Assembly: GCF_017873395.1 (NCBI RefSeq) | Contig: NZ_JAGGKC010000009.1 | Coordinates: 1-64,000, forward strand | DNA: 64,000 nucleotides | DNA from: Youngiibacter multivorans | GTDB taxonomy: Bacteria; Bacillota; Clostridia; Clostridiales; Clostridiaceae | Direction: 5' to 3' | Part shown: positions 26,228 through 34,115 of the stretch, piece after piece | Position numbering within the stretch: the stretch's first letter is position 1 | Layout: every line of letters begins with the position of its first letter | Made by a program: the position numbers and the translations under genes | Notes under the pieces: model-generated | What the model was told of the DNA's origin: nothing | Database searches by the model: none | What the model saw: only the letters and a program-made list of their open reading frames with translations

Positions 26228-26254
26228 TTAAATTAATATTAAAACTTACAAATT
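26218..26254. promoter_or_regulatory. Dyad operator overlapping the clpB-operon -35 box
   Basis: AATTTGTAA (26218-26226) and TTACAAATT (26246-26254) are perfect inverted arms separated by 19 bases. One arm covers the -35 box, as for a repressor. The neighbouring RHH protein is the natural candidate to bind it. Confidence 0.5.
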
Positions 26255-26301
26255 TATTGTGCAATTTGAGAAAGATATGTTGTGAGTTAATGAGAAAATT
26301 A

Positions 26302-26325
26302 AAGGGCACGGTTACCCGCGCCCTT
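26302..26325 (-). terminator. Terminator of dapF-dapL
   Basis: On the reverse strand AAGGGCGCGG / CCGTGCCCTT (one mismatch) is followed by TAATTTTC. It lies just after the dapL stop codon. Confidence 0.6.
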
Positions 26326-26328
26326 ATA

Positions 26329-27516
26329 CTATGCTTTATTCCTCAGCCTTTTAAGCCTTTCCATTGCTTCAATTGTGTTTTCCCTGTTGCCGAAGGCTGT
26401 AAGCCTGAAGAAGCCTTCGCCGTTGGCTCCGAAGCCTGCTCCAGGAGTTCCTACGATGTTTGCCTCCCTCAGCAGGTAGTCGAAGAATTCCCAGGAGGTC
26501 ATTCCGTCAAATGCCTTGAGCCAGATGTAAGGTGAATTCTTTCCACCAGTATACCAGACGCCAAGCGAATCAAGTGTCTCAGCGATGATCCTTGCATTCT
26601 CCCTGTAATACTCGATGTTTGCACGGATCTCCCTCTGTCCTTCCTCTGTAAATACAGCCTCTGCAGCCTTCTGTATGACATAGGGAACTCCGTTGAACTT
26701 TGTGGTCTGCCTTCTTAGCCATAGCTTGTTGAGGCTCACTCCCTCGAATACAAGGCCATGTGGCACTATTGTGTAGCCAAGCCTTGTTCCTGTGAATCCT
26801 GCTGTCTTTGAAAGCGAATTGAACTCTATTGCGCAGGACTTTGCACCCTCGATCTCATATATGGATCTGGGAAGGTCTTTGTCCACTATGTATGACTCAT
26901 AGGCAGAGTCGAAAAGTATCACTGCATTGCACTTAAGGGCATAATTTACCCACTTTTCGAGTGCTTCCCTTGTATATACCGCTCCCGTAGGATTGTTAGG
27001 AGAGCAAAGGTAGATGATGTCCGCGGGGATGCTTTCATCAGGAAGCGGCAGGAAACCGTTCTCCATGTTTGAGTCGATGAAGGTGACATTCCTTCCGAGC
27101 ATTATGTTGGTGTCAAGATAAACGGGGTATACCGGGTTCGGTACCAGTACCCTGTTATCAATATGGAAGATGTCAAGGATGTTCGCAAGGTCGCTCTTGG
27201 CTCCATCGCTTATGAATATCTCGGTGGATTCAAGCTTTGCGCCATAGCTTCCGTAATAGTCCCTTACTGCATCTCTCAGGAATCCGTAGCCCTGTTCTGG
27301 TCCATAGCCCTTGAAGGTGCTTTTGTCGGCCATGTCATCAACTGCCTTATGAAGGCTACGGATGACCTCTTCAGCAAGGGGGAGTGTGACATCTCCGATG
27401 CCGAGCCTTATGATTTTTGCGTCCTTGTTTTCCTTCTGGTACTCTTCGATTTTTCTGGCTATTGTGGAGAACAGGTAGCTCTCCTCAAGGTTCAGGTAGT
27501 TGCTGTTAATCTTCAT
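26329..27516 (-). CDS. dapL: LL-diaminopimelate aminotransferase
   Basis: DapL converts tetrahydrodipicolinate directly to LL-diaminopimelate with glutamate and PLP, bypassing the acylated intermediates. The 395-residue protein has RLGIGDVTLPLAEEV near residues 42-56, FKGYGPEQGYGFLRDAV near residues 72-88, SPNNPTGAVY near residue 173 and the PLP lysine in FNSLSKTAGFTGTRLGY near residues 232-248. Of two adjacent ATGs the second (27516) has the better spacing to AGGAG. It lies 9 bases after dapF, so both are one operon supplying meso-diaminopimelate for the cell wall and lysine. Confidence 0.95.
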   Translation of the reverse strand: MKINSNYLNLEESYLFSTIARKIEEYQKENKDAKIIRLGIGDVTLPLAEEVIRSLHKAVDDMADKSTFKGYGPEQGYGFLRDAVRDYYGSYGAKLESTEIFISDGAKSDLANILDIFHIDNRVLVPNPVYPVYLDTNIMLGRNVTFIDSNMENGFLPLPDESIPADIIYLCSPNNPTGAVYTREALEKWVNYALKCNAVILFDSAYESYIVDKDLPRSIYEIEGAKSCAIEFNSLSKTAGFTGTRLGYTIVPHGLVFEGVSLNKLWLRRQTTKFNGVPYVIQKAAEAVFTEEGQREIRANIEYYRENARIIAETLDSLGVWYTGGKNSPYIWLKAFDGMTSWEFFDYLLREANIVGTPGAGFGANGEGFFRLTAFGNRENTIEAMERLKRLRNKA

Positions 27517-27525
27517 CATTCTCTC

Positions 27526-28365
27526 CTATATCTCAACATTTCCGGTGAAGGCTTCGACCGCATTACCTGTCATGAATACCGCATCGTCGGTATATCTTAT
27601 TACCAGGTCCCCACCTATAAGCTTTACTGTGACATCAGTATCCTTGTCGCAATAGCCGTTCAGCACTGCTGCGGTTACTGTCGCACATGCGCCTGTTCCG
27701 CACGCAAGTGTCTCTCCGCTTCCTCTTTCCCATACCCGCATCTCCAGGGTGGTCCGGTCTATTACCCTCACGAATTCAGTGTTTATCCTTTCAGGAAATA
27801 GTGGGCTGTTCTCAAAATGCGGTCCTATCTTAATAAGATCAAGACTCTTTACATCAGGAACGAAGGTCACGATATGAGGATTCCCCATGGATACGGTAGT
27901 GATATTCCAGGTTTCATCTGCAGCTTCTATTGGATAGCCAATGAGGAATTTTCCTTTGCCTTCCTCAATTGTAATCTCATCTGCTGTGAGCCCTGCTGCT
28001 CTGCCCATGTTTACCGTTGCTGCAGTAACTTTTCCATTTTCTGCGAAGACATGGATCTTCTTGATTCCTGATAGGGTTTCGACATTGATGTCTTCGTTTC
28101 TGGCAATACCTCTGTCATAGATGTACTTGGCTACACATCTTATGGCGTTGCCGCACATTTTTCCTTCGGAGCCGTCTGCGTTGAACATCCTCATCCTGAC
28201 ATCAGCAGATTCTGACGGACAAATCAGGACAATACCGTCACCGCCGATGGAAAAGTGCCTGTCTGAGAGCTTAATGCTCAGATTCTCAGGGTCTTCAATC
28301 ATGTTCTCGAGGCAATTGAAATAAATGTAGTCATTGCCAGCACCGTGCATTTTTGTAAATTCCAT
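27526..28365 (-). CDS. dapF: Diaminopimelate epimerase
   Basis: DapF converts LL- to meso-diaminopimelate without a cofactor, using two cysteines. The 279-residue protein starts MEFTKMHGAGNDYIYFNCLE, the family hallmark. It has the first active-site cysteine in MCGNAIRCVAKY (near Cys72) and the second in ETLACGTGACATVTA (near Cys217). GGGGAGG precedes the ATG. It is the first gene of dapF-dapL. Its 134-base leader holds a strong hairpin followed by a T tract, suggesting attenuation. Confidence 0.96.
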   Translation of the reverse strand: MEFTKMHGAGNDYIYFNCLENMIEDPENLSIKLSDRHFSIGGDGIVLICPSESADVRMRMFNADGSEGKMCGNAIRCVAKYIYDRGIARNEDINVETLSGIKKIHVFAENGKVTAATVNMGRAAGLTADEITIEEGKGKFLIGYPIEAADETWNITTVSMGNPHIVTFVPDVKSLDLIKIGPHFENSPLFPERINTEFVRVIDRTTLEMRVWERGSGETLACGTGACATVTAAVLNGYCDKDTDVTVKLIGGDLVIRYTDDAVFMTGNAVEAFTGNVEI

Positions 28366-28409
28366 GGTAACCTCCCCAAAATAGTAAAAAGATAGAGTAA
28401 ATATATATA

Positions 28410-28444
28410 CAAAAAGAAAACGGCGGGACCTTGGGCCCGCCGTT
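28410..28444 (-). terminator. Intrinsic terminator hairpin upstream of dapF
   Basis: On the reverse strand AACGGCGGG / CCCGCCGTT encloses an 8-base loop and is followed by TTTTCTTTTT. It ends about 45 bases before the dapF start codon. It could end a separate RNA made from the 28.5-28.9 kb region or act as an attenuator inside the dapF leader. Confidence 0.7.
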
Positions 28445-28505
28445 GGGTAATACTCACTGATTGCTTCCTAAAACGATACACCATCTGGAAACAAATTAGG
28501 TATAT

Positions 28506-28516
28506 TTTATAGCATG
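28506..28516 (-). promoter_or_regulatory. Possible extended -10 promoter of dapF
   Basis: Reverse-strand TGCTATAAAA has the TGn element next to TATAAA (28511-28506), with no good -35. Transcription from here would pass through the hairpin at 28419-28444 before dapF. Confidence 0.35.
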
Positions 28517-28583
28517 GCAGGAGAAATTACAACAGAAAAAAGATATTTCAATAATGATTTTTCAGGAATCAATTACTGATTTT

Positions 28584-28828
28584 CAGGTTTTCTCCTGATC
28601 CCTTAGCGGCTGGCATAGTGAAACCGCCTGAAGATACTCTGGTTTCGGGCTTGTGCAGCCTTCACCTGTTTGTCTTTCAGGCGGCCTTTTCGCATGTCAG
28701 GGAAGCTTTACGGGATACTTAAGACCTTCTTCCCTGACTGAATGCATTGAAATGTCAGAAGGGCTTTACCTTCTTCTGCAACTTCCAGGTCTTCGCAGTC
28801 CACGATCCGCTTCTCCCGGCATCATGCC
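28584..28828 (-). ncRNA. Stem-loop-rich region upstream of dapF, candidate structured RNA
   Basis: The 840-base gap between dapF and the next gene has no credible protein gene but several strong helices. They are 28624-28634 with 28673-28684 (11 bp, one bulge), 28696-28705 with 28729-28738 (10 bp perfect), 28757-28762 with 28769-28774, and 28818-28828. Two of the loops share GCTTTAC. The strand is given as reverse because the only terminator nearby faces that way. I could not match it to lysine, cobalamin, T-box, tmRNA, 6S or RNase P RNA by eye. Confidence 0.35.
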
Positions 28829-29207
28829 TGAGTAAGGATTGATGGTGCGGATATTCCCGATGGAGCATTGCATTTTTAGAAACATTTCCATAAAGGTACG
28901 GATGAAGTCTTGAGCTGTTTCCGGGCAACTCAAAACATGCACCATAAGCCTTTATGTTTAGTGTATTAATGTTAGCATTGAGGTGTTAACTGAGGATGAA
29001 GCTGTTCAGAACAATTGGTTGCATTTCCGTATACGTATTGTGAAGATAATGTGACATACAATTAATTAATATTAGTCCTAATGAATATTGAGTTAACGGA
29101 TTGGAAACTTTGAGTCAACATGGTGACGGGCACCTATACAGCTTGAATAGGTAGATATACAATCGAATTGGCGGGAGAACCGTACGATATTTTAAGGAGA
29201 ATACGAT

Positions 29208-29624
29208 ATGGCAATACAGGTATATATCAACTTTGATGGGAATTGCCGTGAAGCAGTAACAGTCTATCAGAAGGTATTCGAAACCAACGAGCCGAATTTC
29301 ATGACCTTTGGCAGCATGCCGCCAAGCGAAGAGCACCCGATTCCGGAGGCTGCAAAGGACCTTGTAATGCACACCGAACTGGTAATTTCTGGTGATACTG
29401 TAATGTTCTCTGACACTTGGCCGGGAATGCCGCTTGTAGTCGGAAACAATATCAGCCTTACTATCGTGGACACTGATATGGACAAGATCAAGGCATGGTT
29501 CGCAGCCCTGAAGGAAGGCGGAACGGTTGAGATGGACCTGCAGGAGACCTTCTGGAGCAAATGCTACGGAAGCCTGAAGGACAAATTCGGCATAATCTGG
29601 CAGTTTAGCTACAAGAGCGAATAG
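29208..29624 (+). CDS. PhnB-like VOC family protein
   Basis: This 138-residue protein of the PhnB / 3-demethylubiquinone-methyltransferase-like glyoxalase group begins QVYINFDGNCREAVTVYQKV, the family's opening motif. DLVMHTELVISGDTVMFSD lies in the middle and WSKCYGSLKDKFGIIWQF at the end. Despite the old names no methyltransferase activity is expected, and the substrate is unknown. AAGGAG lies before the ATG. It is a single gene with its own terminator. Confidence 0.85.
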   Translation: MAIQVYINFDGNCREAVTVYQKVFETNEPNFMTFGSMPPSEEHPIPEAAKDLVMHTELVISGDTVMFSDTWPGMPLVVGNNISLTIVDTDMDKIKAWFAALKEGGTVEMDLQETFWSKCYGSLKDKFGIIWQFSYKSE

Positions 29625-29634
29625 AAAAAATAGT

Positions 29635-29663
29635 ACAGGACCGTCAAGCTTTGACGGTCCTGT
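29635..29663. terminator. Terminator hairpin
   Basis: ACAGGACCGTCAA / TTGACGGTCCTGT is a perfect 13-bp stem with a 3-base loop between the PhnB-like gene and a convergent membrane protein gene. Confidence 0.75.
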
Positions 29664-29684
29664 GTACTTACTTTAATCGTATCC

Positions 29685-30002
29685 TCATATTTCAATCAGC
29701 GACCTGAGGTCGAAGACATATGCATCTAAGATGTATGTTGCTATGAAGAGAAGGGTTACCATGACAAGAAGCTTGATCAAACCTTTCTTCTTGGCTGAAG
29801 GCTCCTCCTCGCCTGCAAGCCTGCTGAGCTTGCTGAAGATGAGAGCTGAAACAAACAGGATTCCTGTAAACAGTGCTGCGATCGTAAGATAAGCAGCGGC
29901 CTTGTCTGCGAAGCCAATCAGCCTGAATATCGCTGCAGTGACTGAAAGCTCGATAAGCAATATGAGCAGGACGGAAATATGATTTCTCTTTTTTCTCTCC
30001 AA
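29685..30002 (-). CDS. Small membrane protein, 105 aa
   Basis: The start is TTG with GGAGGTG just upstream. Three membrane helices are visible, near residues 9-26, 36-56 and 76-94, with a charged loop GEEEPSAKKKG between the last two. No family is recognised. It is a single gene convergent with the PhnB-like gene and divergent from the GntR regulator. The function is unknown. Confidence 0.65.
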   Translation of the reverse strand: MERKKRNHISVLLILLIELSVTAAIFRLIGFADKAAAYLTIAALFTGILFVSALIFSKLSRLAGEEEPSAKKKGLIKLLVMVTLLFIATYILDAYVFDLRSLIEI

Positions 30003-30148
30003 AGTGCACCTCCAGTCTATATCTGAAAGTATAACATAATTGAAGGATTTGGAACATGAGCCATGGCAGGTGACGGCCTATGAATGTAAATTGGAGGATG
30101 TTATTGTACAATGGTATGAGAACTAATGACTTTAGCGGGGTAGATAGC

Positions 30149-30844
30149 ATGGACAAGGAGTTCAGGACACTTCCGGGATACGTTGCTGAGCAAATCACGG
30201 AGATGATATTCAGGGAGAATCTTTCGATAGGGGCTAAGCTTCCGAGTGAAACAGAGCTTGCGAGGCTTTTTCAGGTAAGCAGAAATACCATAAGGGCAGC
30301 AGCAAGGATGCTGTCTGAACAAAACATAGTTGAGATAAGGCAGGGTTCAGGTACCTACGTATCCTCATATGTAGAATTAGAGAAGGATCCTCTTGGCCTG
30401 TCTCTTATCCATGACAAAAGAAGACTGGTCATGGACTTTGTCCAGATAAGGCTTCTTGTTGAGCCAAAGATGGCCTCACTGGCAGCGCAGAACGCTCTGC
30501 TGGAGGAATCGGAACGGCTCAGCAGGGTCTGCTCCGCAGCCGAGGAGAGCTTTGATAAATTCGGACACTATGAGAACTTCGATTTTGAATTCCACTCAGG
30601 TATCTGGAACATGAGCAGGAACCTTGTTATGCACAATCTTATACCATCCCTGAGGCAGGCTCTTGTGCTTCAGGAAGAGCTATTTGGGGCAAGCCTTGGA
30701 AGACAGAGCCTTGAAGACCACCGTCTTATAGCAGATGCAATCAAATCAGGAAAAAGCAGCGACGCTTATGATGCCATGCTTTCCCATCTTGCAGCGAACT
30801 TCAAGAGGATCACAAGTCAGAGAACGAATACGTCCAATCTATAA
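30149..30844 (+). CDS. GntR family (FadR type) transcriptional regulator
   Basis: This 231-residue regulator carries an N-terminal winged helix (AEQITEMIFRENLSIGAKLP, then SETELARLFQVSRNTIRAA near residues 34-52) and a C-terminal FCD ligand domain of all helices. That domain includes the metal-binding pattern DFEFHSGIW near residues 147-155. The start at 30149 gives the usual length; the frame is open to 30080 and an ATG at 30116 is also possible. It sits directly before the flavoprotein operon and very probably controls it through the inverted repeat at 30899. FCD domains commonly bind small hydroxy or carboxylic acids. Confidence 0.85.
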   Translation: MDKEFRTLPGYVAEQITEMIFRENLSIGAKLPSETELARLFQVSRNTIRAAARMLSEQNIVEIRQGSGTYVSSYVELEKDPLGLSLIHDKRRLVMDFVQIRLLVEPKMASLAAQNALLEESERLSRVCSAAEESFDKFGHYENFDFEFHSGIWNMSRNLVMHNLIPSLRQALVLQEELFGASLGRQSLEDHRLIADAIKSGKSSDAYDAMLSHLAANFKRITSQRTNTSNL

Positions 30845-30898
30845 CGAATAGAGAGTCAAGTCATCCCATTTTTATACCTCCATGACTATTCATTCTTG

Positions 30899-30913
30899 AT
30901 GTATGGTATACAT
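30899..30913. promoter_or_regulatory. Inverted repeat, probable GntR operator
   Basis: ATGTAT-GGT-ATACAT is a perfect inverted repeat 30 bases before the start of the flavoprotein operon, overlapping TGGTATACAT, which could serve as an extended -10 box. A related ATGGTAT occurs at 30109-30117 upstream of the regulator itself. Confidence 0.55.
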
Positions 30914-30942
30914 TAATCAATGATGATCATGGAGGTATCCTT

Positions 30943-32409
30943 ATGTCGAGTGATGTGATAATAGTTGGAGCGGGGGTAATAGGCTCTGCAATAGCAAGGG
31001 AGCTTTCGAGAAAGAAGCTCAGGATACTTGTCCTTGAGAAGGAGCTTGATGTTGCCTTCGGCAACTCAAGCAGGAATACAGGGATGCTTCATGCCGGCTT
31101 CACATATAAGCCGGGTTCCCTCAAGGCGGAGCTTTGTGTAGAGGGGAACAGGGAGTTCGATGAGGTTGCGGATGAACTTGGAGTGAGCTTTCGAAGGACA
31201 GGAAAGGTCGTCATAGGATTCAATGATGATGACCTGGAACGCATACTGAAATTCAAGGCAATTGGAGAGGAAAATGGAGTTGAGGACCTGGAGATAATTG
31301 ATAGGGCAAGACTCGATGAGATTGCCCCGGGTGCAGGCGGGAACTTTGCCATGCACTGCCCGACTTCAGGGATACTTGATCCAATCGGCTATACAATTGC
31401 ACTTGCTGAGAATGCAGCAACTAACGGAGTAGAGTTCAGGTTCGGGGAAAAGGTAACTGGGATCGAAAGAAATGACGGAATGTATGAGGTGACTACAGAT
31501 AAGGGACTGCATATGGGAAGATGGATAATCAATGCTGCCGGCATGAATTCATGCGCCATATCCGACATGCTTGGTTTTAAAAGGGACTATATCGTGAAGG
31601 GCTTCAAGGGTGAATACATTGTTCTGGACAAGAGCCTGGGAAAGCACCTTAACATACCTGTATATCCAGCACCTGATGAAAAGGGCGGATTTTCAACACA
31701 TGCAACTCCAACAATTGATGGAAATGTCCTGGTAGGACCTGATTCCTATGTTACTTTTGACCTTGAGGACTATGAAACAACAAAGCTGCATCTTGATGGG
31801 CTGTATGAGGATGGGAAGCGTATGTTCCCCTACATGGACAGACAGTCATATATAAGAAGTTTTGCCGGTATCAGGGTAAAGAGAGTGAATCCAATGACAA
31901 ATGAGAATCTTGATTTTCTGATTGAAGACGACAGTGAATTTCCGAATGCAATAAATCTTGTCGGTATTGAGTCACCGGGGCTTACATGTTCCCTTCCGAT
32001 TGCAAGGCGTGTATCAAGCCTATTGGGTAAGGCTGAAGCTCTTGAAGAAAATTCAAACTTCAATCCGGTAAGGTTAAAGACTGAAAGGTTCAGTGAAGCA
32101 ACAAATGAAGAGAGGGCAAAGCTCATAGAAAATGACCCTGATTACGGCGAGATCATCTGCAGATGCGAAAAGGTGACCAAAAAGGAGATAATCGAAGCCA
32201 TCAGGAATCCGCTCGGAGCTGCGACTGTAGCATCAGTCAAGAACAGGACCCGTGCAGGTATGGGCCGCTGCGACGGAGGATACTGCCAGATGAGGATAAC
32301 GGAGCTCATTGAATCAGAGCTTGGACTGAAGGAAACTGACATCAGATACAAGGCCAGGGTCTCATATATGTTCACGGGGAGGGTAAGGGATGAAATCAAG
32401 GAAGGTTGA
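30943..32409 (+). CDS. FAD-dependent oxidoreductase, GlpA-like, with bfd [2Fe-2S] domain
   Basis: This 488-residue protein is of the anaerobic glycerol-3-phosphate dehydrogenase (GlpA/GlpO) or 2-hydroxyglutarate-oxidase class. The N-terminal FAD site is VIIVGAGVIGSAIARELS (residues 5-22), followed by RNTGMLHAGFTY near residues 44-55. The C terminus carries a BFD-type [2Fe-2S] domain with CRCEKVTK near residues 405-412 and GRCDGGYCQ near residues 441-449. It overlaps the next gene by 20 bases. The trio GlpA-like, GlpB-like and DUF1667 usually oxidises glycerol 3-phosphate in Clostridia. No glycerol kinase or facilitator is nearby, so another 2-hydroxyacid-type substrate is possible. Confidence 0.85.
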   Translation: MSSDVIIVGAGVIGSAIARELSRKKLRILVLEKELDVAFGNSSRNTGMLHAGFTYKPGSLKAELCVEGNREFDEVADELGVSFRRTGKVVIGFNDDDLERILKFKAIGEENGVEDLEIIDRARLDEIAPGAGGNFAMHCPTSGILDPIGYTIALAENAATNGVEFRFGEKVTGIERNDGMYEVTTDKGLHMGRWIINAAGMNSCAISDMLGFKRDYIVKGFKGEYIVLDKSLGKHLNIPVYPAPDEKGGFSTHATPTIDGNVLVGPDSYVTFDLEDYETTKLHLDGLYEDGKRMFPYMDRQSYIRSFAGIRVKRVNPMTNENLDFLIEDDSEFPNAINLVGIESPGLTCSLPIARRVSSLLGKAEALEENSNFNPVRLKTERFSEATNEERAKLIENDPDYGEIICRCEKVTKKEIIEAIRNPLGAATVASVKNRTRAGMGRCDGGYCQMRITELIESELGLKETDIRYKARVSYMFTGRVRDEIKEG

Positions 32410-33634
32410 TGTGCTCATAATCGGCGGTGGACCTGCAGGGCTTGCTGCCGCCGCAGCTCTCCATGGGATGGGAATAACAGACCTCCTGCTTGTCGAGCGG
32501 GAGGATGAGCTGGGCGGAATACTCAGGCAATGCATCCATGAGGGCTTCGGGCTAAAAAGGTTCAAGACCTCACTAAGCGGACCGGAATATGCCGCGAGAT
32601 TCGTCAGAAGGCTTAATGAGCTTGGAATAGAGCACATTTGCGGTGCGGCAGTGACAGATATGACGGAGGATAAAAGGTGTACAGTTGTCTCGAGGGATGG
32701 CCTCATGGAGATAACTGCCAGGGCTGTAATTCTTGCCATGGGCTGCAGGGAAAGGACCAGGGGTGCAATAGCTATCCCCGGATCAAGACCTTCCGGTGTG
32801 ATGACAGCAGGGGTAGCCCAATCCTATATGAACATACATAACAAGCAGGTGGGCAAGGAGGTCGTGATACTTGGATCGGGTGACATCGGCTTGATAATGG
32901 CAAGGCGACTTACCCTTGAAGGGTCGAGTGTGTTGGGAGTATACGAACTGCAGCCCTATGCCAGCGGCCTTCCAAGGAACATAAGCCAGTGCCTTGAGGA
33001 TTATGACATTCCTTTGCACCTGTCCAGGACCGTATCAAGGATACATGGCAGGGACAGGCTGGAAGGGATAACAGTGATGGCTGTGGACGATAAGCTCGTA
33101 CCAGTCAAGGGAACCGAGGAGTTCATATCATGCGATACCCTTATTTTGTCCGTAGGACTCATTCCTGAGAACGAGCTGTCACTTGCAGCTGGGGTTGTGC
33201 TCGATCCCAGGACAAAGGGTCCTGTAATCAGCGAAGCTTATGAGACGAGCGTACCGGGTATATTTGCTGCCGGGAATGTACTCCAGGTCCATGACCTGGT
33301 GGACCAGGTATCAATGGAAGCTGAAAGGCTTGCTGAGGGAGTTGCAAATTACCTTGAAGGGAAGAAATCTGATTTGGGATTTGCAGGAATGAAGTCAGGA
33401 GCATATGTGTCCTATGTGGTACCCCAATGGGTAGCAATGAATGAGGATAAAGAGATCACTGTTTCATTGCGCGTAAAGGAGCCTTTAAGGAATAGGATGC
33501 TGCATGTCATGCAGGAAGGGGTAAGTGTATTCTCAAGAAAAATCAGCCATGCCATACCTGCAGAGATGATCCAGTTTCAGCTTCCTGCAGAAAGCGTAAA
33601 GTCAACAGGTGACATGGAGGTGATGATATCTTGA
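32390..33634 (+). CDS. FAD/NAD-dependent oxidoreductase, GlpB-like partner
   Basis: This 414-residue flavoprotein has two dinucleotide-binding folds: VLIIGGGPAGLAAAAALHG at residues 5-23 and VVILGSGDIGLIMARRL near residues 158-174. It belongs to the pyridine-nucleotide-disulfide oxidoreductase class without the redox-active disulfide. It likely passes electrons between the GlpA-like flavin/[2Fe-2S] subunit and NAD or another carrier. A GGGAGG site lies within the end of the previous gene. It shares the TTGA overlap with the DUF1667 gene that follows. Confidence 0.87.
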   Translation: MKSRKVDVLIIGGGPAGLAAAAALHGMGITDLLLVEREDELGGILRQCIHEGFGLKRFKTSLSGPEYAARFVRRLNELGIEHICGAAVTDMTEDKRCTVVSRDGLMEITARAVILAMGCRERTRGAIAIPGSRPSGVMTAGVAQSYMNIHNKQVGKEVVILGSGDIGLIMARRLTLEGSSVLGVYELQPYASGLPRNISQCLEDYDIPLHLSRTVSRIHGRDRLEGITVMAVDDKLVPVKGTEEFISCDTLILSVGLIPENELSLAAGVVLDPRTKGPVISEAYETSVPGIFAAGNVLQVHDLVDQVSMEAERLAEGVANYLEGKKSDLGFAGMKSGAYVSYVVPQWVAMNEDKEITVSLRVKEPLRNRMLHVMQEGVSVFSRKISHAIPAEMIQFQLPAESVKSTGDMEVMIS

Positions 33635-33993
33635 AGAGGACAATGACCTGCATAGTCTGTCCGAAGGGCTGCAGACTCCAGGCTGAAATCACAGAGGGAA
33701 AGCTGTCAGTAATGGGAAATGAGTGCAAACAGGGTGAAAAGCATGCGTATCAGGAGCTTGTTGAACCCAAGAGAAATATCGCCTCATCAGTAATAGTGTC
33801 AGGAGGAATCCTGCCGCTGGTAAGTGTAAAGTTGACCGCGCCAATCCCGAAGGACAGGATATTCGATGTCATGGATGTTGTGAAGGGGTGCATATGCACA
33901 GCACCTGTATTTGAGAAGGATGTTTTGAAGAGCGATATACTTGGCCTGGGAATTGACCTTGTAGCCACTAAGGATATTGGAGTCAGAAGGTAA
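33631..33993 (+). CDS. DUF1667 protein, third subunit of the flavoprotein complex
   Basis: The start is TTG, overlapping the previous stop codon (TTGA), with GGAGGTGA seven bases before. The 120-residue protein has TCIVCPKGCRL at residues 6-16 and a third cysteine in GNECKQGEKHAY near residues 29-40, followed by CICTAPVF. The CxxCxxxC pattern followed by a fourth cysteine fits an iron-sulfur site. DUF1667 proteins regularly follow GlpA- and GlpB-like genes in Firmicutes and are thought to be the small electron-transfer subunit. Confidence 0.88.
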   Translation: MKRTMTCIVCPKGCRLQAEITEGKLSVMGNECKQGEKHAYQELVEPKRNIASSVIVSGGILPLVSVKLTAPIPKDRIFDVMDVVKGCICTAPVFEKDVLKSDILGLGIDLVATKDIGVRR

Positions 33994-33997
33994 ATTG

Positions 33998-34047
33998 GTG
34001 TCCGATAAAATGCACTTAAAGTGATTGGTGTAATAATTATCGGACAC
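33998..34047 (+). terminator. Probable terminator of the flavoprotein operon
   Basis: GTGTCCGATAA (33998-34008) pairs perfectly with TTATCGGACAC (34037-34047) across a 28-base loop and is followed by TTATTCTTT. The long loop is unusual. Confidence 0.55.
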
Positions 34048-34115
34048 TTATTCTTTATTGTCTTTAATAATAATGGTACATTGGGAATGAATAGAAAAAT
34101 AACGGAGGTCATGGT

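Noticed and set aside
26178..26309. N-terminal extension of the RHH regulator by 44 codons.
   Set aside because: This stretch is the AT-rich promoter and operator; the start at 26177 has a good AAAGGAG site.
28584..28828. Cobalamin or lysine riboswitch on the reverse strand before dapF.
   Set aside because: A stretch CAGGAGAAAACCTG resembles the B12 box and AGAGTAT recalls the lysine aptamer, but the rest of each consensus is missing.
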